Shown: positions 1-7,843, counted from the stretch's first letter. The stretch: 12,625 nt of DNA from CAZBMJ01 sp964493205 (GCA_964493205.1 CAZBMJ010000048.1:1-12625), one strand, 5' to 3'. The notes: generated from the letters alone by a model not told the origin. Program-made: numbers and translations.

Positions 1-1
1 A

Positions 2-628
2 AGTGAACAAGGTGTACGAGGAAATGTTGGCACTGACTTCGTGATTATTACCAATGAATATGGTGAACGTGTTGCTTATGCTATTGAAAATAACGTAAGA
101 AATACTGGAACAAGCTATCCTTATAATTCACTTAAAATGCTTGTAGGTGAAGAAGCATTAAAACCTAAATTTATGAAAGCATTTGATGATGTTAAAATCC
201 CCTTAATAACTCTTAAAGCTTACCGTGAAAAAGTTCAGGAGTTTTTCTATCAACACTTACGCGCCCATCCTTTGTCTTTCGACAAAAATATAGCAAGAGG
301 ATGCCTAGTTCATCATGACACCTTTAGCATAGGCAAAATTGGAGTGGTTTGTGTTGCTGATTCACTTGATGAAGCACAAGAAATGTTTGATGAATTTACC
401 CAAAGTGCTGTGTCATATTTAGAAAATCTCTCAGAAACTAAGGCTTATGAAAAATTTATAAGTTTGGAAGAGCAAGATAAAAACCACTATGTACAACAGA
501 TACAAAACCCAATACTTCGTTCAGGAAGTGTAATTAGATTTGAGCTAAGCGAAGATTATATAGAGGAAACTTCTGAACTTAATGGCCAAGAACAAGAACG
601 AAGAGTAACATTTATTGATTATAATTAA
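2..628 (+). CDS. Unrecognised protein, C-terminal part (gene enters from left edge)
   Basis: The reading frame is open from base 2 to the TAA at 626-628, about 208 codons, so the real start lies to the left of the window. The in-frame GTG at 41 is a poor start: it has no Shine-Dalgarno sequence, and the codons before it continue a protein-like sequence (SEQGVRGNVGTDF). I do not recognise the family. What can be seen is a soluble, mixed charged protein without membrane segments or signal peptide in the visible part, with an acidic C-terminal third (many Glu and Asp) ending in FIDYN. Two cysteines (in RGCLVHH and VVCVADS) and a His pair lie mid-sequence, but no catalytic signature is evident. 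It converges with the lipoprotein gene, whose stop lies 23 bases away, so it is not part of the minus-strand operons. That it codes is well supported by frame length and composition; its function is unknown. Confidence 0.75.
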   Translation, partial: SEQGVRGNVGTDFVIITNEYGERVAYAIENNVRNTGTSYPYNSLKMLVGEEALKPKFMKAFDDVKIPLITLKAYREKVQEFFYQHLRAHPLSFDKNIARGCLVHHDTFSIGKIGVVCVADSLDEAQEMFDEFTQSAVSYLENLSETKAYEKFISLEEQDKNHYVQQIQNPILRSGSVIRFELSEDYIEETSELNGQEQERRVTFIDYN

Positions 629-636
629 AGATTGAT

Positions 637-651
637 TTAAAAAGGTTTTAA
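637..651. terminator. Weak AT-only hairpin between convergent genes
   Basis: A perfect 6-bp inverted repeat (TTAAAA, loop AGG, TTTTAA) fills most of the 23-base gap between two convergent stop codons. T-rich sequence follows on the plus strand and an A/T-rich run precedes it, so it could act in both directions. The stem has no G-C pair, so it would be a weak intrinsic terminator, and such repeats arise by chance in AT-rich DNA. The position is the main argument for it. Confidence 0.3.
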
Positions 652-1824
652 TTATTTTATAAATTCTTGCTTAAGAAAATTATCCTCTGGCAGATCTAAA
701 ATAAACTGTTTATTTTCTTTAGAAAGATTTTTTTTAAGATAAGTAATAAAATCATCTTTATCTTTACCATAATGTTTTAAGTCTGGATCTAGAGGTGTAG
801 CACTATATATAAAATCATTTATATAATTTATATCTAATTCTGCAATTAGGTTTAATTTGTTTTGCTTTAAAACTTCAGCAACTATTTCATTATAAACAGC
901 CTCTCTAAGAGAGTTTTGTTTTATTGAATATAAAGCACTCATTCCAAACTTAATTATCTTTTCTAAGCCGATATCTGCTACTAATTTTTTGGCTTCTTCT
1001 TCAATATTGTCGTCAGTAATATTAATTTGATTTAACTCTTCTATTTTATTCAAGCTATCTTTATCTTTTACATAAGCAAAATCTTCTCTATTTTTGGCAT
1101 AATAAGTAATTAAACCTTTTTCGTATAAAAGCTCATTCCAAGCTTCATCACTTAAACGACTTTCTGACTTTAATGCCAAAATAATTTGTTTTTTATTGGA
1201 CGTAAAAGACTCATTTAATTGGATAAAAGATAAGATACTTTTACCATAATGAAAATCAACATCATTCATTAGAATATCTTTGTCAAGTTTAAACAATAAT
1301 TTAGCTACTCGCTTAGGACCATTTTTTATATTTTTATCAATCAATAAATAAATTTGTTTCTGAATTACTGACTTGTTTTCAAAATCATCTGTAATTTTCA
1401 CCCTGTACTTATTCATTAACTCTATTTGTTGTTCTTGGGATAAGCCATTTTTATCTGCCATATCATAAATAATAGAAACATTATTGATATTACTGCTGCT
1501 AGGATGACTGTCAGGTTGCTCTATTAGTTTTGTTAAAACTTTCTCGATAATTTCTTCGTTATTTAAGATATCTGGTTTTAACACACTTAATAATATTGAT
1601 TTTCTTTTGTTAGTATCTGTAAAAGTGGCACTATTTATTATTCTTTGTATTTCTTGAGTATCATTTTGCTCTAAAGCTTGAGTCAAATCTGAGTCAGTAG
1701 TATTCCCATTATTATTATTATTATTCGTAGAGCTTAGCGTAGTAGAAGAGTTACCAGGCGCATTTTTTATAAAAACATTACAAGACTGACAAAAAAACAA
1801 AAATATAACTATATAAATTTTCAT
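652..1824 (-). CDS. Putative lipoprotein of unknown function, Asn-rich linker and helical body
   Basis: A 390-residue protein if started at the ATG at 1824. A GTG three codons upstream (1833) is also possible but has no ribosome binding site. The N-terminus is a short signal peptide: MK, then a hydrophobic run IYIVIFLFF, then CQSC. Cys15 is the likely lipidated residue, with Ser at -1 but an atypical Cys at -3, so the lipobox is imperfect. A low-complexity Ser/Thr/Asn linker (about residues 20-47, with six Asn in a row) follows, as often seen between a lipid anchor and a folded domain. The rest is charged and predicted by eye to be mostly helical, with segments such as LTQALEQNDTQEIQRIINSA that resemble helical-repeat proteins. 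I could not match it to ankyrin, TPR or Sel1 consensus. It follows rbfA after 24 bases and probably shares its transcript, in the place where truB is usually found. The function is unknown; an outer-membrane or periplasm-facing lipoprotein is the best guess. Confidence 0.8.
   Translation of the reverse strand: MKIYIVIFLFFCQSCNVFIKNAPGNSSTTLSSTNNNNNNGNTTDSDLTQALEQNDTQEIQRIINSATFTDTNKRKSILLSVLKPDILNNEEIIEKVLTKLIEQPDSHPSSSNINNVSIIYDMADKNGLSQEQQIELMNKYRVKITDDFENKSVIQKQIYLLIDKNIKNGPKRVAKLLFKLDKDILMNDVDFHYGKSILSFIQLNESFTSNKKQIILALKSESRLSDEAWNELLYEKGLITYYAKNREDFAYVKDKDSLNKIEELNQINITDDNIEEEAKKLVADIGLEKIIKFGMSALYSIKQNSLREAVYNEIVAEVLKQNKLNLIAELDINYINDFIYSATPLDPDLKHYGKDKDDFITYLKKNLSKENKQFILDLPEDNFLKQEFIK
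1708..1725 (-). repeat. Trinucleotide microsatellite (AAT)6 in the lipoprotein gene
   Basis: Six exact copies of ATT on the plus strand read as AAT codons on the minus strand and encode the Asn run in the linker behind the lipidation site. Because the unit is three bases, copy-number change would alter linker length without shifting the frame. Confidence 0.85.
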
Positions 1825-1848
1825 ATTAATCACTTAATTATTAAACAA

Positions 1849-2181
1849 CTAATTCGCCAGCAATCGATCTACTTTTGCTGCATATTCAGTATTTTTATCA
1901 AATTCAAATTTAATTCTTGGGGTTTTACGCATATTTAGCTTTTTAGAAACTTCGTGGCGGCATTCAGGTTCGAACTGTTTCATAATACTAGATACAAGTT
2001 TTTCATCTAAATCTACACCAAAAACAGTATAAAAAACTTTGGCAAAACCATAGTCGGGAGATAAATCTACACGACTTATGGTTAATATGCCGTTAGGAAT
2101 CATGCCCGATTCTTTAATAATTTTTTTGCTTAATACTTCTCTTATAGACTCAGCAATTCTTTCTTTACGAAAAGTTGGCAT
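1849..2181 (-). CDS. rbfA: Ribosome-binding factor A
   Basis: RbfA is a small KH-fold protein that binds the 30S subunit and helps late maturation of the 16S rRNA 5' end, and it is important for growth in the cold. At 110 residues this protein has the usual family length. The family pattern is visible: an N-terminal helix with basic residues (FRKERIAESIREVLSKKI), the strand region SPDYGFAKVFYTVFG (41-55), and the C-terminal block KLNMRKTPRIKFEFD (81-95) followed by an acidic/Tyr stretch. The ATG at 2181 is preceded by a strong GGGAGA ribosome binding site about six bases upstream, lying just after the infB stop; only 15 bases separate the genes. The infB-rbfA order is the common bacterial arrangement, so the identification is secure. 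Confidence 0.95.
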   Translation of the reverse strand: MPTFRKERIAESIREVLSKKIIKESGMIPNGILTISRVDLSPDYGFAKVFYTVFGVDLDEKLVSSIMKQFEPECRHEVSKKLNMRKTPRIKFEFDKNTEYAAKVDRLLAN

Positions 2182-2196
2182 GATTTTCTCCCATCC

Positions 2197-4911
2197 TTAG
2201 GCATTTGCCCTTTTTTCTTCAGTAGCTGATAGAGCTTCTGAAAGTTGCGCTTTTACTTCTTTAAGTTCAAAGCATTCTAAAATATCGCCTTCAACTAAAT
2301 CAACGTTACCTTCAAGTACAATACCGCATTCATACCCAGCAGCTACTTCTTTCACATCATCTTTAAATCGTTTTAGACCTGAGATATTACCACTAAATAT
2401 TTCTACATTTTTACGTGTGAGGCGCATTTTTGCTGAACGAACAATTTTACCATCTGTCACATAACTACCAGCAATTTTGCCGTACTTAGACACAGAAATA
2501 ATCATTCTAACTTCAGCTTTACCTAAATATTTTTCCTCAAATACTGGAGCGAGCATACCGGCCATGGCTTTTTGAACATCATCAAGAGCTTCATAAATAA
2601 CAGAATAATACTTTATATCTATTTTTTCTTGCTGAGCCAAACCGGATGCTTTACCGTCGGCCTTAATATTAAAACCAATAATAATGGCTTTAGAGGCCAT
2701 CGCTAAGTTTACGTTACTCTCAGTAATGGTACCAACGCCGCTATGAATAACTTCTACTTTTACTTCTTTAGTGGATAAGTTAAGCAATGAAGCAGTTAAA
2801 GCTTCAGCTGAACCATAAACATCTGCTTTAATAATTAGACGCAATACTTTAGCTTCATCACCTACAGATTGAGCTAAAAAGCTTTCTAATGAAACATGTT
2901 TAATCTTCAAAAGTTCTAACTCTCTAATTTTATGAGCTCTATGATCAGCTATGGTTTTGGCAGTTTTATCATCTGCTACAGCATTAAATTTATCCCCAGA
3001 AACAGGTACAGCTGAAAGACCTAATACTTGTACTGGAATACTAGGACCAGCCTCTTGCAGTTTGTTGCCATAAGAATCATACATTGCTCTAACACGACCT
3101 AAACACTCACCAGCAACAATATAATCACCTTGTCGCAACGTACCAGATTGAGGTAGAATAGTTGCTACAGGGCCTCTTCCTTTATCAAGTTTAGCCTCAA
3201 TAACACAACCTACAGCTAGCTTTTTAGGGTTGGCTTTTAGCTCCATTACTTCTGCTAAAGTGATTAACGCGTCTATTAAGTCTGTTAAACCTGTTTTTTT
3301 AGCAGCTGAAACTTTAATAAACTGAGTATCACCGCCCCACTCTTCAGATAATAAGCCATGATCTGCTAATTGTTGCATTACTCTTTCTGGCTTGGCGTCA
3401 GGTAAATCCATTTTATTAATAGCCACAATAACAGGCGCTTTTGCCGCCTTTGCATGATCTATTGCTTCTTTCGTTTGAGGCATAACACCATCATCTGCCG
3501 CAACAACCAATACTACTATATCAGTAACTTGAGCACCTCTGGCACGCATGCTGCTAAAAGCTTCATGACCAGGGGTATCAAGAAAAGTAACCAATCCATG
3601 ATCAGTTTTAAGTGTATATGCACCAATATGCTGGGTTATTCCGCCAGCTTCACCTTTGGCAACTGTACTTTGACGTAATGCATCTAATAAACTAGTTTTT
3701 CCGTGATCCACATGGCCCATTATCGTAACAATTGGAGCCCTTGGTACCAAATCTGCGTCTTTATCTTGTTCTTCTTTAATTAAACTGGTTTCTTCAAAAG
3801 CGACATTTTTTATTTCCAAACCAAACTCAGGAACAATAATAGAAGCTGTTTCAAAATCGATGGCATCGTTCACCGTAACCATCATACCCATAGAAATAAG
3901 CTTACTTACTAACTGACCTGCTTTAACCGCCATTCTGTGAGCTAGTTCGTTAACCGTAATTGCATCACCCATTTCAACAATTCTCTTATGAGCTGCTGCG
4001 GTAGTTAGATGTGGACGTCTAGCACTCTTATCTTGGTGATGTTTTTTCTTTTTACCAGGATTTAACCAATTTTCTCTCGTTGAACTATTGGCTTCTTTCA
4101 TTTCTTTAGAATAACTTGAAACTTTCTTCTTTTTAGAAGGCCTAGCCCCAGCTCTCGATGCATTATTAGAATCTGAAGGCGTTCGATCAACGTGAGGGGT
4201 ATAAGACGATGGCTGATAATTATTGGTATTATTATTGTTATCACCACCACTCCAATTTTCTCTTGGAGCATTGTTTGACGATGGATAAGTTCTTGGAGCA
4301 CTAGGAGATGATGGATATCTTGGAGCGCTAGGAGATGATGGATACCTTCTTGGGGCATCACGATCAGTGCCTGTTGAAGGAGTATAAGCTGCCCTTCTGG
4401 CGCCAAAAGATCGACCTTCAGAGGCTAATCTTGCTTTAATAGCATTAGCATCTATAACGCGAACAACGTTACTTGGAGTTCTTTCCACTGCTTTTTCTGC
4501 AATAATTTCATTATTTAATTGTTCTTTATGAGGGGCTGAAGTAACTTCAGAGTTTATTTCTTGCACTTTAAAAACTTCTTCTTTTTTAACGATATTTTCT
4601 TCTTCTTCTTCATTAAATAAATTTTTATTTTCTTCTTTGTGGGGAGCTTCTATCTGCATGGAGGTATTTTCTTCTTGTTCATTAAAAGAAGATTCATCTC
4701 TTCTTTTTCTTAAGACTGTTCTAGTAGTTTTTCTTTGGTCTTGTTCTTTTAAACTTTCATCAAGTAACCCTAAAGCCATCAATGCTGCCTTTTCATCAAC
4801 ACTGCTGGAATGGGTACGCACTAATACTCCCCTAGTATTTAACTTGGCAATCACTTCTTGATTTGACAGATTAATCTTTTTTGCCAATTCATGCACACGT
4901 AATTTACCCAT
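2197..4911 (-). CDS. infB: Translation initiation factor IF-2
   Basis: IF2 is the GTPase that brings fMet-tRNA to the 30S subunit and drives subunit joining. The protein has 904 residues. An IF2_N domain (about 1-50, starting KLRVHELAKKINLS) is followed by an Arg-rich patch and a long disordered linker (about 75-300) rich in Glu, Ser, Pro, Asn and Lys. A second IF2_N domain lies at about 312-362. The G domain has GHVDHGKT (399-406), GGITQHIGA in switch I (from about 423), DTPGHEAF (445-452), NKMD (499-502) and an SA motif at about 535. Domains II, III and the fMet-tRNA-binding IV follow to the end. The ATG at 4911 has an AGAGG site eight bases upstream. The linker holds a tandem YPSSPSAPR-like repeat and an Asn run, so its length is probably variable between strains. 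A first IF2_N domain right at the N-terminus is a pattern I associate with delta-type Proteobacteria and Firmicutes more than with Alphaproteobacteria. Confidence 0.98.
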   Translation of the reverse strand: MGKLRVHELAKKINLSNQEVIAKLNTRGVLVRTHSSSVDEKAALMALGLLDESLKEQDQRKTTRTVLRKRRDESSFNEQEENTSMQIEAPHKEENKNLFNEEEEENIVKKEEVFKVQEINSEVTSAPHKEQLNNEIIAEKAVERTPSNVVRVIDANAIKARLASEGRSFGARRAAYTPSTGTDRDAPRRYPSSPSAPRYPSSPSAPRTYPSSNNAPRENWSGGDNNNNTNNYQPSSYTPHVDRTPSDSNNASRAGARPSKKKKVSSYSKEMKEANSSTRENWLNPGKKKKHHQDKSARRPHLTTAAAHKRIVEMGDAITVNELAHRMAVKAGQLVSKLISMGMMVTVNDAIDFETASIIVPEFGLEIKNVAFEETSLIKEEQDKDADLVPRAPIVTIMGHVDHGKTSLLDALRQSTVAKGEAGGITQHIGAYTLKTDHGLVTFLDTPGHEAFSSMRARGAQVTDIVVLVVAADDGVMPQTKEAIDHAKAAKAPVIVAINKMDLPDAKPERVMQQLADHGLLSEEWGGDTQFIKVSAAKKTGLTDLIDALITLAEVMELKANPKKLAVGCVIEAKLDKGRGPVATILPQSGTLRQGDYIVAGECLGRVRAMYDSYGNKLQEAGPSIPVQVLGLSAVPVSGDKFNAVADDKTAKTIADHRAHKIRELELLKIKHVSLESFLAQSVGDEAKVLRLIIKADVYGSAEALTASLLNLSTKEVKVEVIHSGVGTITESNVNLAMASKAIIIGFNIKADGKASGLAQQEKIDIKYYSVIYEALDDVQKAMAGMLAPVFEEKYLGKAEVRMIISVSKYGKIAGSYVTDGKIVRSAKMRLTRKNVEIFSGNISGLKRFKDDVKEVAAGYECGIVLEGNVDLVEGDILECFELKEVKAQLSEALSATEEKRANA
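4262..4345 (-). repeat. Tandem 27-bp repeat in the IF2 linker
   Basis: Two nearly identical 27-bp units (4292-4318 and 4319-4345, differing mainly at third positions) are joined to a diverged 30-bp unit (4262-4291). They encode RYPSSPSAP, RYPSSPSAP and RTYPSSNNAP (about residues 189-216), in the disordered region between the two IF2_N domains. The units are multiples of three, so expansion or loss keeps the frame. Confidence 0.85.
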
Positions 4912-4943
4912 CCAACTAACCTCTTTACATACATTTTATAACG

Positions 4944-5531
4944 TTAAACAATCTTATTTAAAGATTTAAGTCTTATTAAATCAACTTCTAATTCATTGGT
5001 TATACGCCCTTCTAAAAAGGCTACAACACCCGTCTGCTCTCTACCAAGAGAATTACCTATTTCTTCCATTGAAAACATCTCTGAAAAAATAAACGCCTTG
5101 CTTGGGGTAGAATTCAAAAAAGAATTAAGTTCATTTTTTGAACGTTCAGCTAAATCACAAGCTAAAATCACAATTTTAGCCTGATTTTTTTCTACCAATC
5201 GTTTAGCACAATCTCTACCAGCTTCACAGGCTCCCATACGTTTTAATAATCCAAACCTCGACAAAACTGATTCTTTTATTTTATTTACAACTTTTTGAAT
5301 CATCTGCTCTGGCTCAAACGGCAAATTTTTTTGATCTCTAAATAATATTTTTTTTAAAAAAGCATAATTCAAGCATTTATAAGAAGGGCAAAGCCAAGCT
5401 CCACGGCCTGGCAAAGAAACATTCTTATCAAAAATAATTTCACCATCAAAGGAACGTACAAAACGCAACAATCCCAATTTGCTGTTTTTACTTCTACAAA
5501 GAAGACAGGTTCTAATAGGCTCACTAGACAT
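4944..5531 (-). CDS. YlxR (DUF448) and L7Ae-like fusion RNA-binding protein
   Basis: A 195-residue protein with two parts. Residues 1-80 are a YlxR/DUF448 domain: PIRTCLLC with Cys9 and Cys12, DGEIIFD, the hallmark PGRGAWLC (41-48) and a further Cys53. These four cysteines could bind a metal. Residues 85-190 resemble the L7Ae/L30e-type RNA-binding fold, with SRFGLLKRMGACEAGRDCAK followed by KIVILACDLAERSKNEL. In Firmicutes such as Bacillus the two parts are separate genes (ylxR, ylxQ) between nusA and infB; fused forms are known in Alphaproteobacteria. The start codon overlaps the nusA stop by one base (TAATG), which suggests translational coupling. The gene lies 32 bases upstream of infB. 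The biochemical role of the fusion is not settled; RNA binding, possibly in transcription or ribosome assembly, is inferred from fold and context. Confidence 0.92.
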   Translation of the reverse strand: MSSEPIRTCLLCRSKNSKLGLLRFVRSFDGEIIFDKNVSLPGRGAWLCPSYKCLNYAFLKKILFRDQKNLPFEPEQMIQKVVNKIKESVLSRFGLLKRMGACEAGRDCAKRLVEKNQAKIVILACDLAERSKNELNSFLNSTPSKAFIFSEMFSMEEIGNSLGREQTGVVAFLEGRITNELEVDLIRLKSLNKIV

Positions 5532-7075
5532 TAAAAACTCTTATTAAGGCTTTGCAAATATTTATAGGCTTTTTCTTTTAATGCCTTAGCCTCTTCTTCA
5601 CTAACTTGCATTGTATTAGCCAGTCTTAAAATATTTTTTTCTAAATAAATATCTGCCACATCTAAATAGCCAGCATTATTTAAAGCATCTTTATCAATAT
5701 TATCCAGTACAGAGATATCTACCGCCTCAGGAGGATTGCTTTCTATGGTATTTATTAAGGCAAATAACGTTCTGGTTTCTTTTATAACTTCTTCTTTTTC
5801 TAAACCTTCTTTATCAGATTTATTACTTATCGCAGCCTGTGCTTCTGCTTTTATTTGATCTATGTCAGCCTTATCAAAACCAGGCATTTGAGACATAGCA
5901 GCATTATCTGTTTTAAGAATATCATTAAGGGTTTTTATACCATGGTTAAATAACGTTTGGAATTGAAGCTCTGATAAATACTTTATTTGTGATAATGCCA
6001 CCCATGACTGGTCTTTATCAGCAGCAACTGTTGATTCAGAGTCAATATCTATTTTCCAACCAGTAAGCTGTGAAGCAAGTCTAACGTTTTGGCCTTTCCT
6101 ACCAATAGCTAGCGAATACTGCTCGTCTGGAACAATAATCTTCATATTTCTTTTATCTTCGTTCACCAAAACTCTAGTAACTTCTGCCGGTGCTAGTGCA
6201 TTACAAACAAAGCGAGCTTCATCAAGGTCAAAAGGAACTATATCTATTTTTTCGCCTTTAAGTTCTTGCACCACAGCTTGCACTCTAGAGCCTTTCATAC
6301 CCACGCAAGCGCCAACAGGATCAACATCTGAATCTTTTGAACGAACACTTATTTTAGTTCTTAAGCCTGCTTCTCTGGCAACACTTTCAATACTAACTAC
6401 ATCTTCAGCAATTTCTGGAACTTCTTGCTCAAAAAGTTTTACCACCAAATTGGGGTGACTACGAGACAAGACTATTTGACAGCTCCTAGAGGCTTCTAAG
6501 ACGTCTAACACATAGGCTACAATACGATCATTAAGACGGATATTTTCTTTGTTAATTTGTTCAGAAGTAGGAATAACAGCTTCAGCTCTTCCTAAATCCA
6601 CAATAATATCACCACGCTCAAATCGTCTCACTGTGCCTGTAACTATTTCATCTTTACGATCTTTATACTCGTTATACACCATCATTCTTTCAGCTTCTCT
6701 AACTCGCTGAATAATAATTTGTTTAGCATTTTGCGCGGCAATTCTACCAAATTCTTTTGATTCAAGCTTAATACCTAAATCTTCACCAATAGCATCAGGA
6801 CCAAGTTCTGGATCAAGACGTAAGGCATCTGAAAAATTAATTTCTCCAGGGTTAGTAGGCAAGTCATCGGCAATAATTCTTCTAAACTCAAAAACTTCAA
6901 CTTCGCCAATTTCTTCATTATATCTGGCTTCTAAATCAGCATCTATTCCAAGCTTTTTTCTAGCAGAGCTAAGCATCGCGTCTTCCAGTGCTGACACTAA
7001 AATTTCTTTGCCAATATTTTTTTCTCTACCAACTTGTTCAAGCACGGCACTCAAATCTAGGTGTTCCAATCTCAT
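5531..7075 (-). CDS. nusA: Transcription termination/antitermination protein NusA
   Basis: NusA binds RNA polymerase and nascent RNA, promotes pausing and intrinsic termination, and takes part in antitermination on rRNA operons. The protein has 514 residues. The N-terminal polymerase-binding domain spans about 1-130 (VLEQVGREKNIGKEILVSAL), S1 about 140-205 (GTVRRFERGDIIVDLGRAEAV), KH1 about 232-300 with DPVGACVGMKGSRVQ, and KH2 about 305-345 with SLAIGRKGQNVRLASQLTGW. Two C-terminal helix-hairpin-helix/acidic repeats follow at about 365-415 and 455-510, joined by an acidic linker. The two C-terminal repeats are a proteobacterial trait, absent from the shorter Bacillus protein. The ATG at 7075 has a strong AGGAGA five bases upstream. 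It lies 26 bases after rimP and overlaps the next gene by one base. Confidence 0.97.
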   Translation of the reverse strand: MRLEHLDLSAVLEQVGREKNIGKEILVSALEDAMLSSARKKLGIDADLEARYNEEIGEVEVFEFRRIIADDLPTNPGEINFSDALRLDPELGPDAIGEDLGIKLESKEFGRIAAQNAKQIIIQRVREAERMMVYNEYKDRKDEIVTGTVRRFERGDIIVDLGRAEAVIPTSEQINKENIRLNDRIVAYVLDVLEASRSCQIVLSRSHPNLVVKLFEQEVPEIAEDVVSIESVAREAGLRTKISVRSKDSDVDPVGACVGMKGSRVQAVVQELKGEKIDIVPFDLDEARFVCNALAPAEVTRVLVNEDKRNMKIIVPDEQYSLAIGRKGQNVRLASQLTGWKIDIDSESTVAADKDQSWVALSQIKYLSELQFQTLFNHGIKTLNDILKTDNAAMSQMPGFDKADIDQIKAEAQAAISNKSDKEGLEKEEVIKETRTLFALINTIESNPPEAVDISVLDNIDKDALNNAGYLDVADIYLEKNILRLANTMQVSEEEAKALKEKAYKYLQSLNKSF

Positions 7076-7101
7076 GCTATCTCCTATTAAATTCTCACTA
7101 A

Positions 7102-7671
7102 TTATTTAGACTTACGATTTTTAGGACCTTTTTTCTCTTCAAAAACAAAAATTTTATTTGACTGGGCTATTTCATCAAACCCAATAATAGTAATATTTTT
7201 CTGTCCATCATCGCTTTCAATATTTAAACCCTGTTCGTTTATCAAAGCCAATATGCCACTTAAATTCTTTGCACCATTCTCTTTAGCTCTTCTAAGTTTA
7301 ATCTTTACTTTATCACCTAGGCATTTTTCAAAATGACTACGTTTTGTAAGTGGCCTATCCAATCCTGGGCTTGATACCTCTAGTTCATAACGCTCTGCAA
7401 AAAATGAATTTTCACCAAGGTTCATATCTAGGACATCACCAATCAGATGGGACACATTGGTCAAATCTTTTAATAAAATTTTATCTGATTCTTCATCAGC
7501 TTTATCTATTTTATCTGCGTTTTTATCTACATAAATCGATAATACTGGGTTAGAAAAACTTGAAGATATTCTTATATCAACCAATTCATAACCTTCACTG
7601 CTAAGTACTGGCTCAATCAAATCTTTAATTTGTACTTCATGAGCGCCCAATTCTATAATAAATTTTTCCAT
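7102..7671 (-). CDS. rimP: Ribosome maturation factor RimP
   Basis: RimP is a cytoplasmic factor needed for efficient 30S maturation. The protein has 189 residues, slightly longer than the usual 150-170, with the extra length in an acidic insert (about 50-70) and a basic C-terminal tail (KKGPKNRKSK). The family signature YELEVSSPGLDRPL is at 95-108, following the IDD/SH-like stretch of the N-terminal domain (DLTNVSHLIGDVLD, 69-82). The C-terminal SH3-like domain begins near GDKVKIKL (119-126). The ATG at 7671 is preceded by AAAGG about seven bases upstream. It is the first gene of the rimP-nusA-infB cluster and has its own candidate promoter 137 bases upstream of the start codon. Confidence 0.95.
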   Translation of the reverse strand: MEKFIIELGAHEVQIKDLIEPVLSSEGYELVDIRISSSFSNPVLSIYVDKNADKIDKADEESDKILLKDLTNVSHLIGDVLDMNLGENSFFAERYELEVSSPGLDRPLTKRSHFEKCLGDKVKIKLRRAKENGAKNLSGILALINEQGLNIESDDGQKNITIIGFDEIAQSNKIFVFEEKKGPKNRKSK

Positions 7672-7800
7672 TCAAAACCTTTATCTGCAAATACCAAATT
7701 GGTACCTTTTGAAGATGCATTAATTGTTAGGTGGAATCTAATAGAAACTTTCAAAAACATGCATGAGCTTTTGCAAGCTCAAAAAAGAATACCTTTGCGA
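7672..7800 (-). promoter_or_regulatory. Candidate structured 5' leader of the rimP operon
   Basis: From the predicted promoter the transcript would carry about 130 untranslated bases before rimP. This leader holds one clear hairpin (7765-7780), a second short inverted repeat TACCA-AAT-TGGTA (7692-7704) and, next to it, a GGTACC palindrome (7701-7706), all before the AAAGG ribosome binding site. I match no known riboswitch or leader family. The rimP-nusA-infB operon of other bacteria is known to be regulated, including by its own product NusA, so a control function is possible but inferred. Confidence 0.35.
7765..7780 (-). repeat. Perfect 6-bp hairpin in the rimP leader
   Basis: GAGCTT and AAGCTC pair perfectly around a 4-base loop. 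On the minus strand a T6 run directly precedes the stem, and a T5 run lies seven bases after it beyond ATGCATG. It is therefore not a textbook terminator in either direction; a leader structure or a weak attenuator are both possible. Confidence 0.45.
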
Positions 7801-7807
7801 TACCTAC

Positions 7808-7836
7808 TATATAACAAGCTAATATTTATTTGTAAA
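7808..7836 (-). promoter_or_regulatory. Sigma70-like promoter for rimP-nusA-infB
   Basis: Minus-strand -35 TTTACA (7836-7831) and -10 TATATA (7813-7808) are separated by exactly 17 bases, close to the TTGACA-17-TATAAT consensus. It starts just after the hflX stop codon, in the only sizeable gap in the minus-strand gene run, and points at rimP. The expected transcription start is near 7800. AT-rich DNA gives chance matches, but spacing and position are both right. Confidence 0.55.
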
Positions 7837-7843
7837 GCGAGAG

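Noticed and set aside
652..1824. Ankyrin-repeat assignment for the lipoprotein
   Set aside because: Some helical segments look similar, but the ankyrin consensus (G-TPLH, AA--GH) does not appear.
3454..3678. Plus-strand frame antisense to the IF2 G domain
   Set aside because: It lies opposite the most conserved part of infB, which fully explains the sequence.
4098..4406. Minus-strand frame of 102 codons inside infB
   Set aside because: It is a frame-shifted reading of the repetitive, low-complexity IF2 linker, with the true frame intact throughout.
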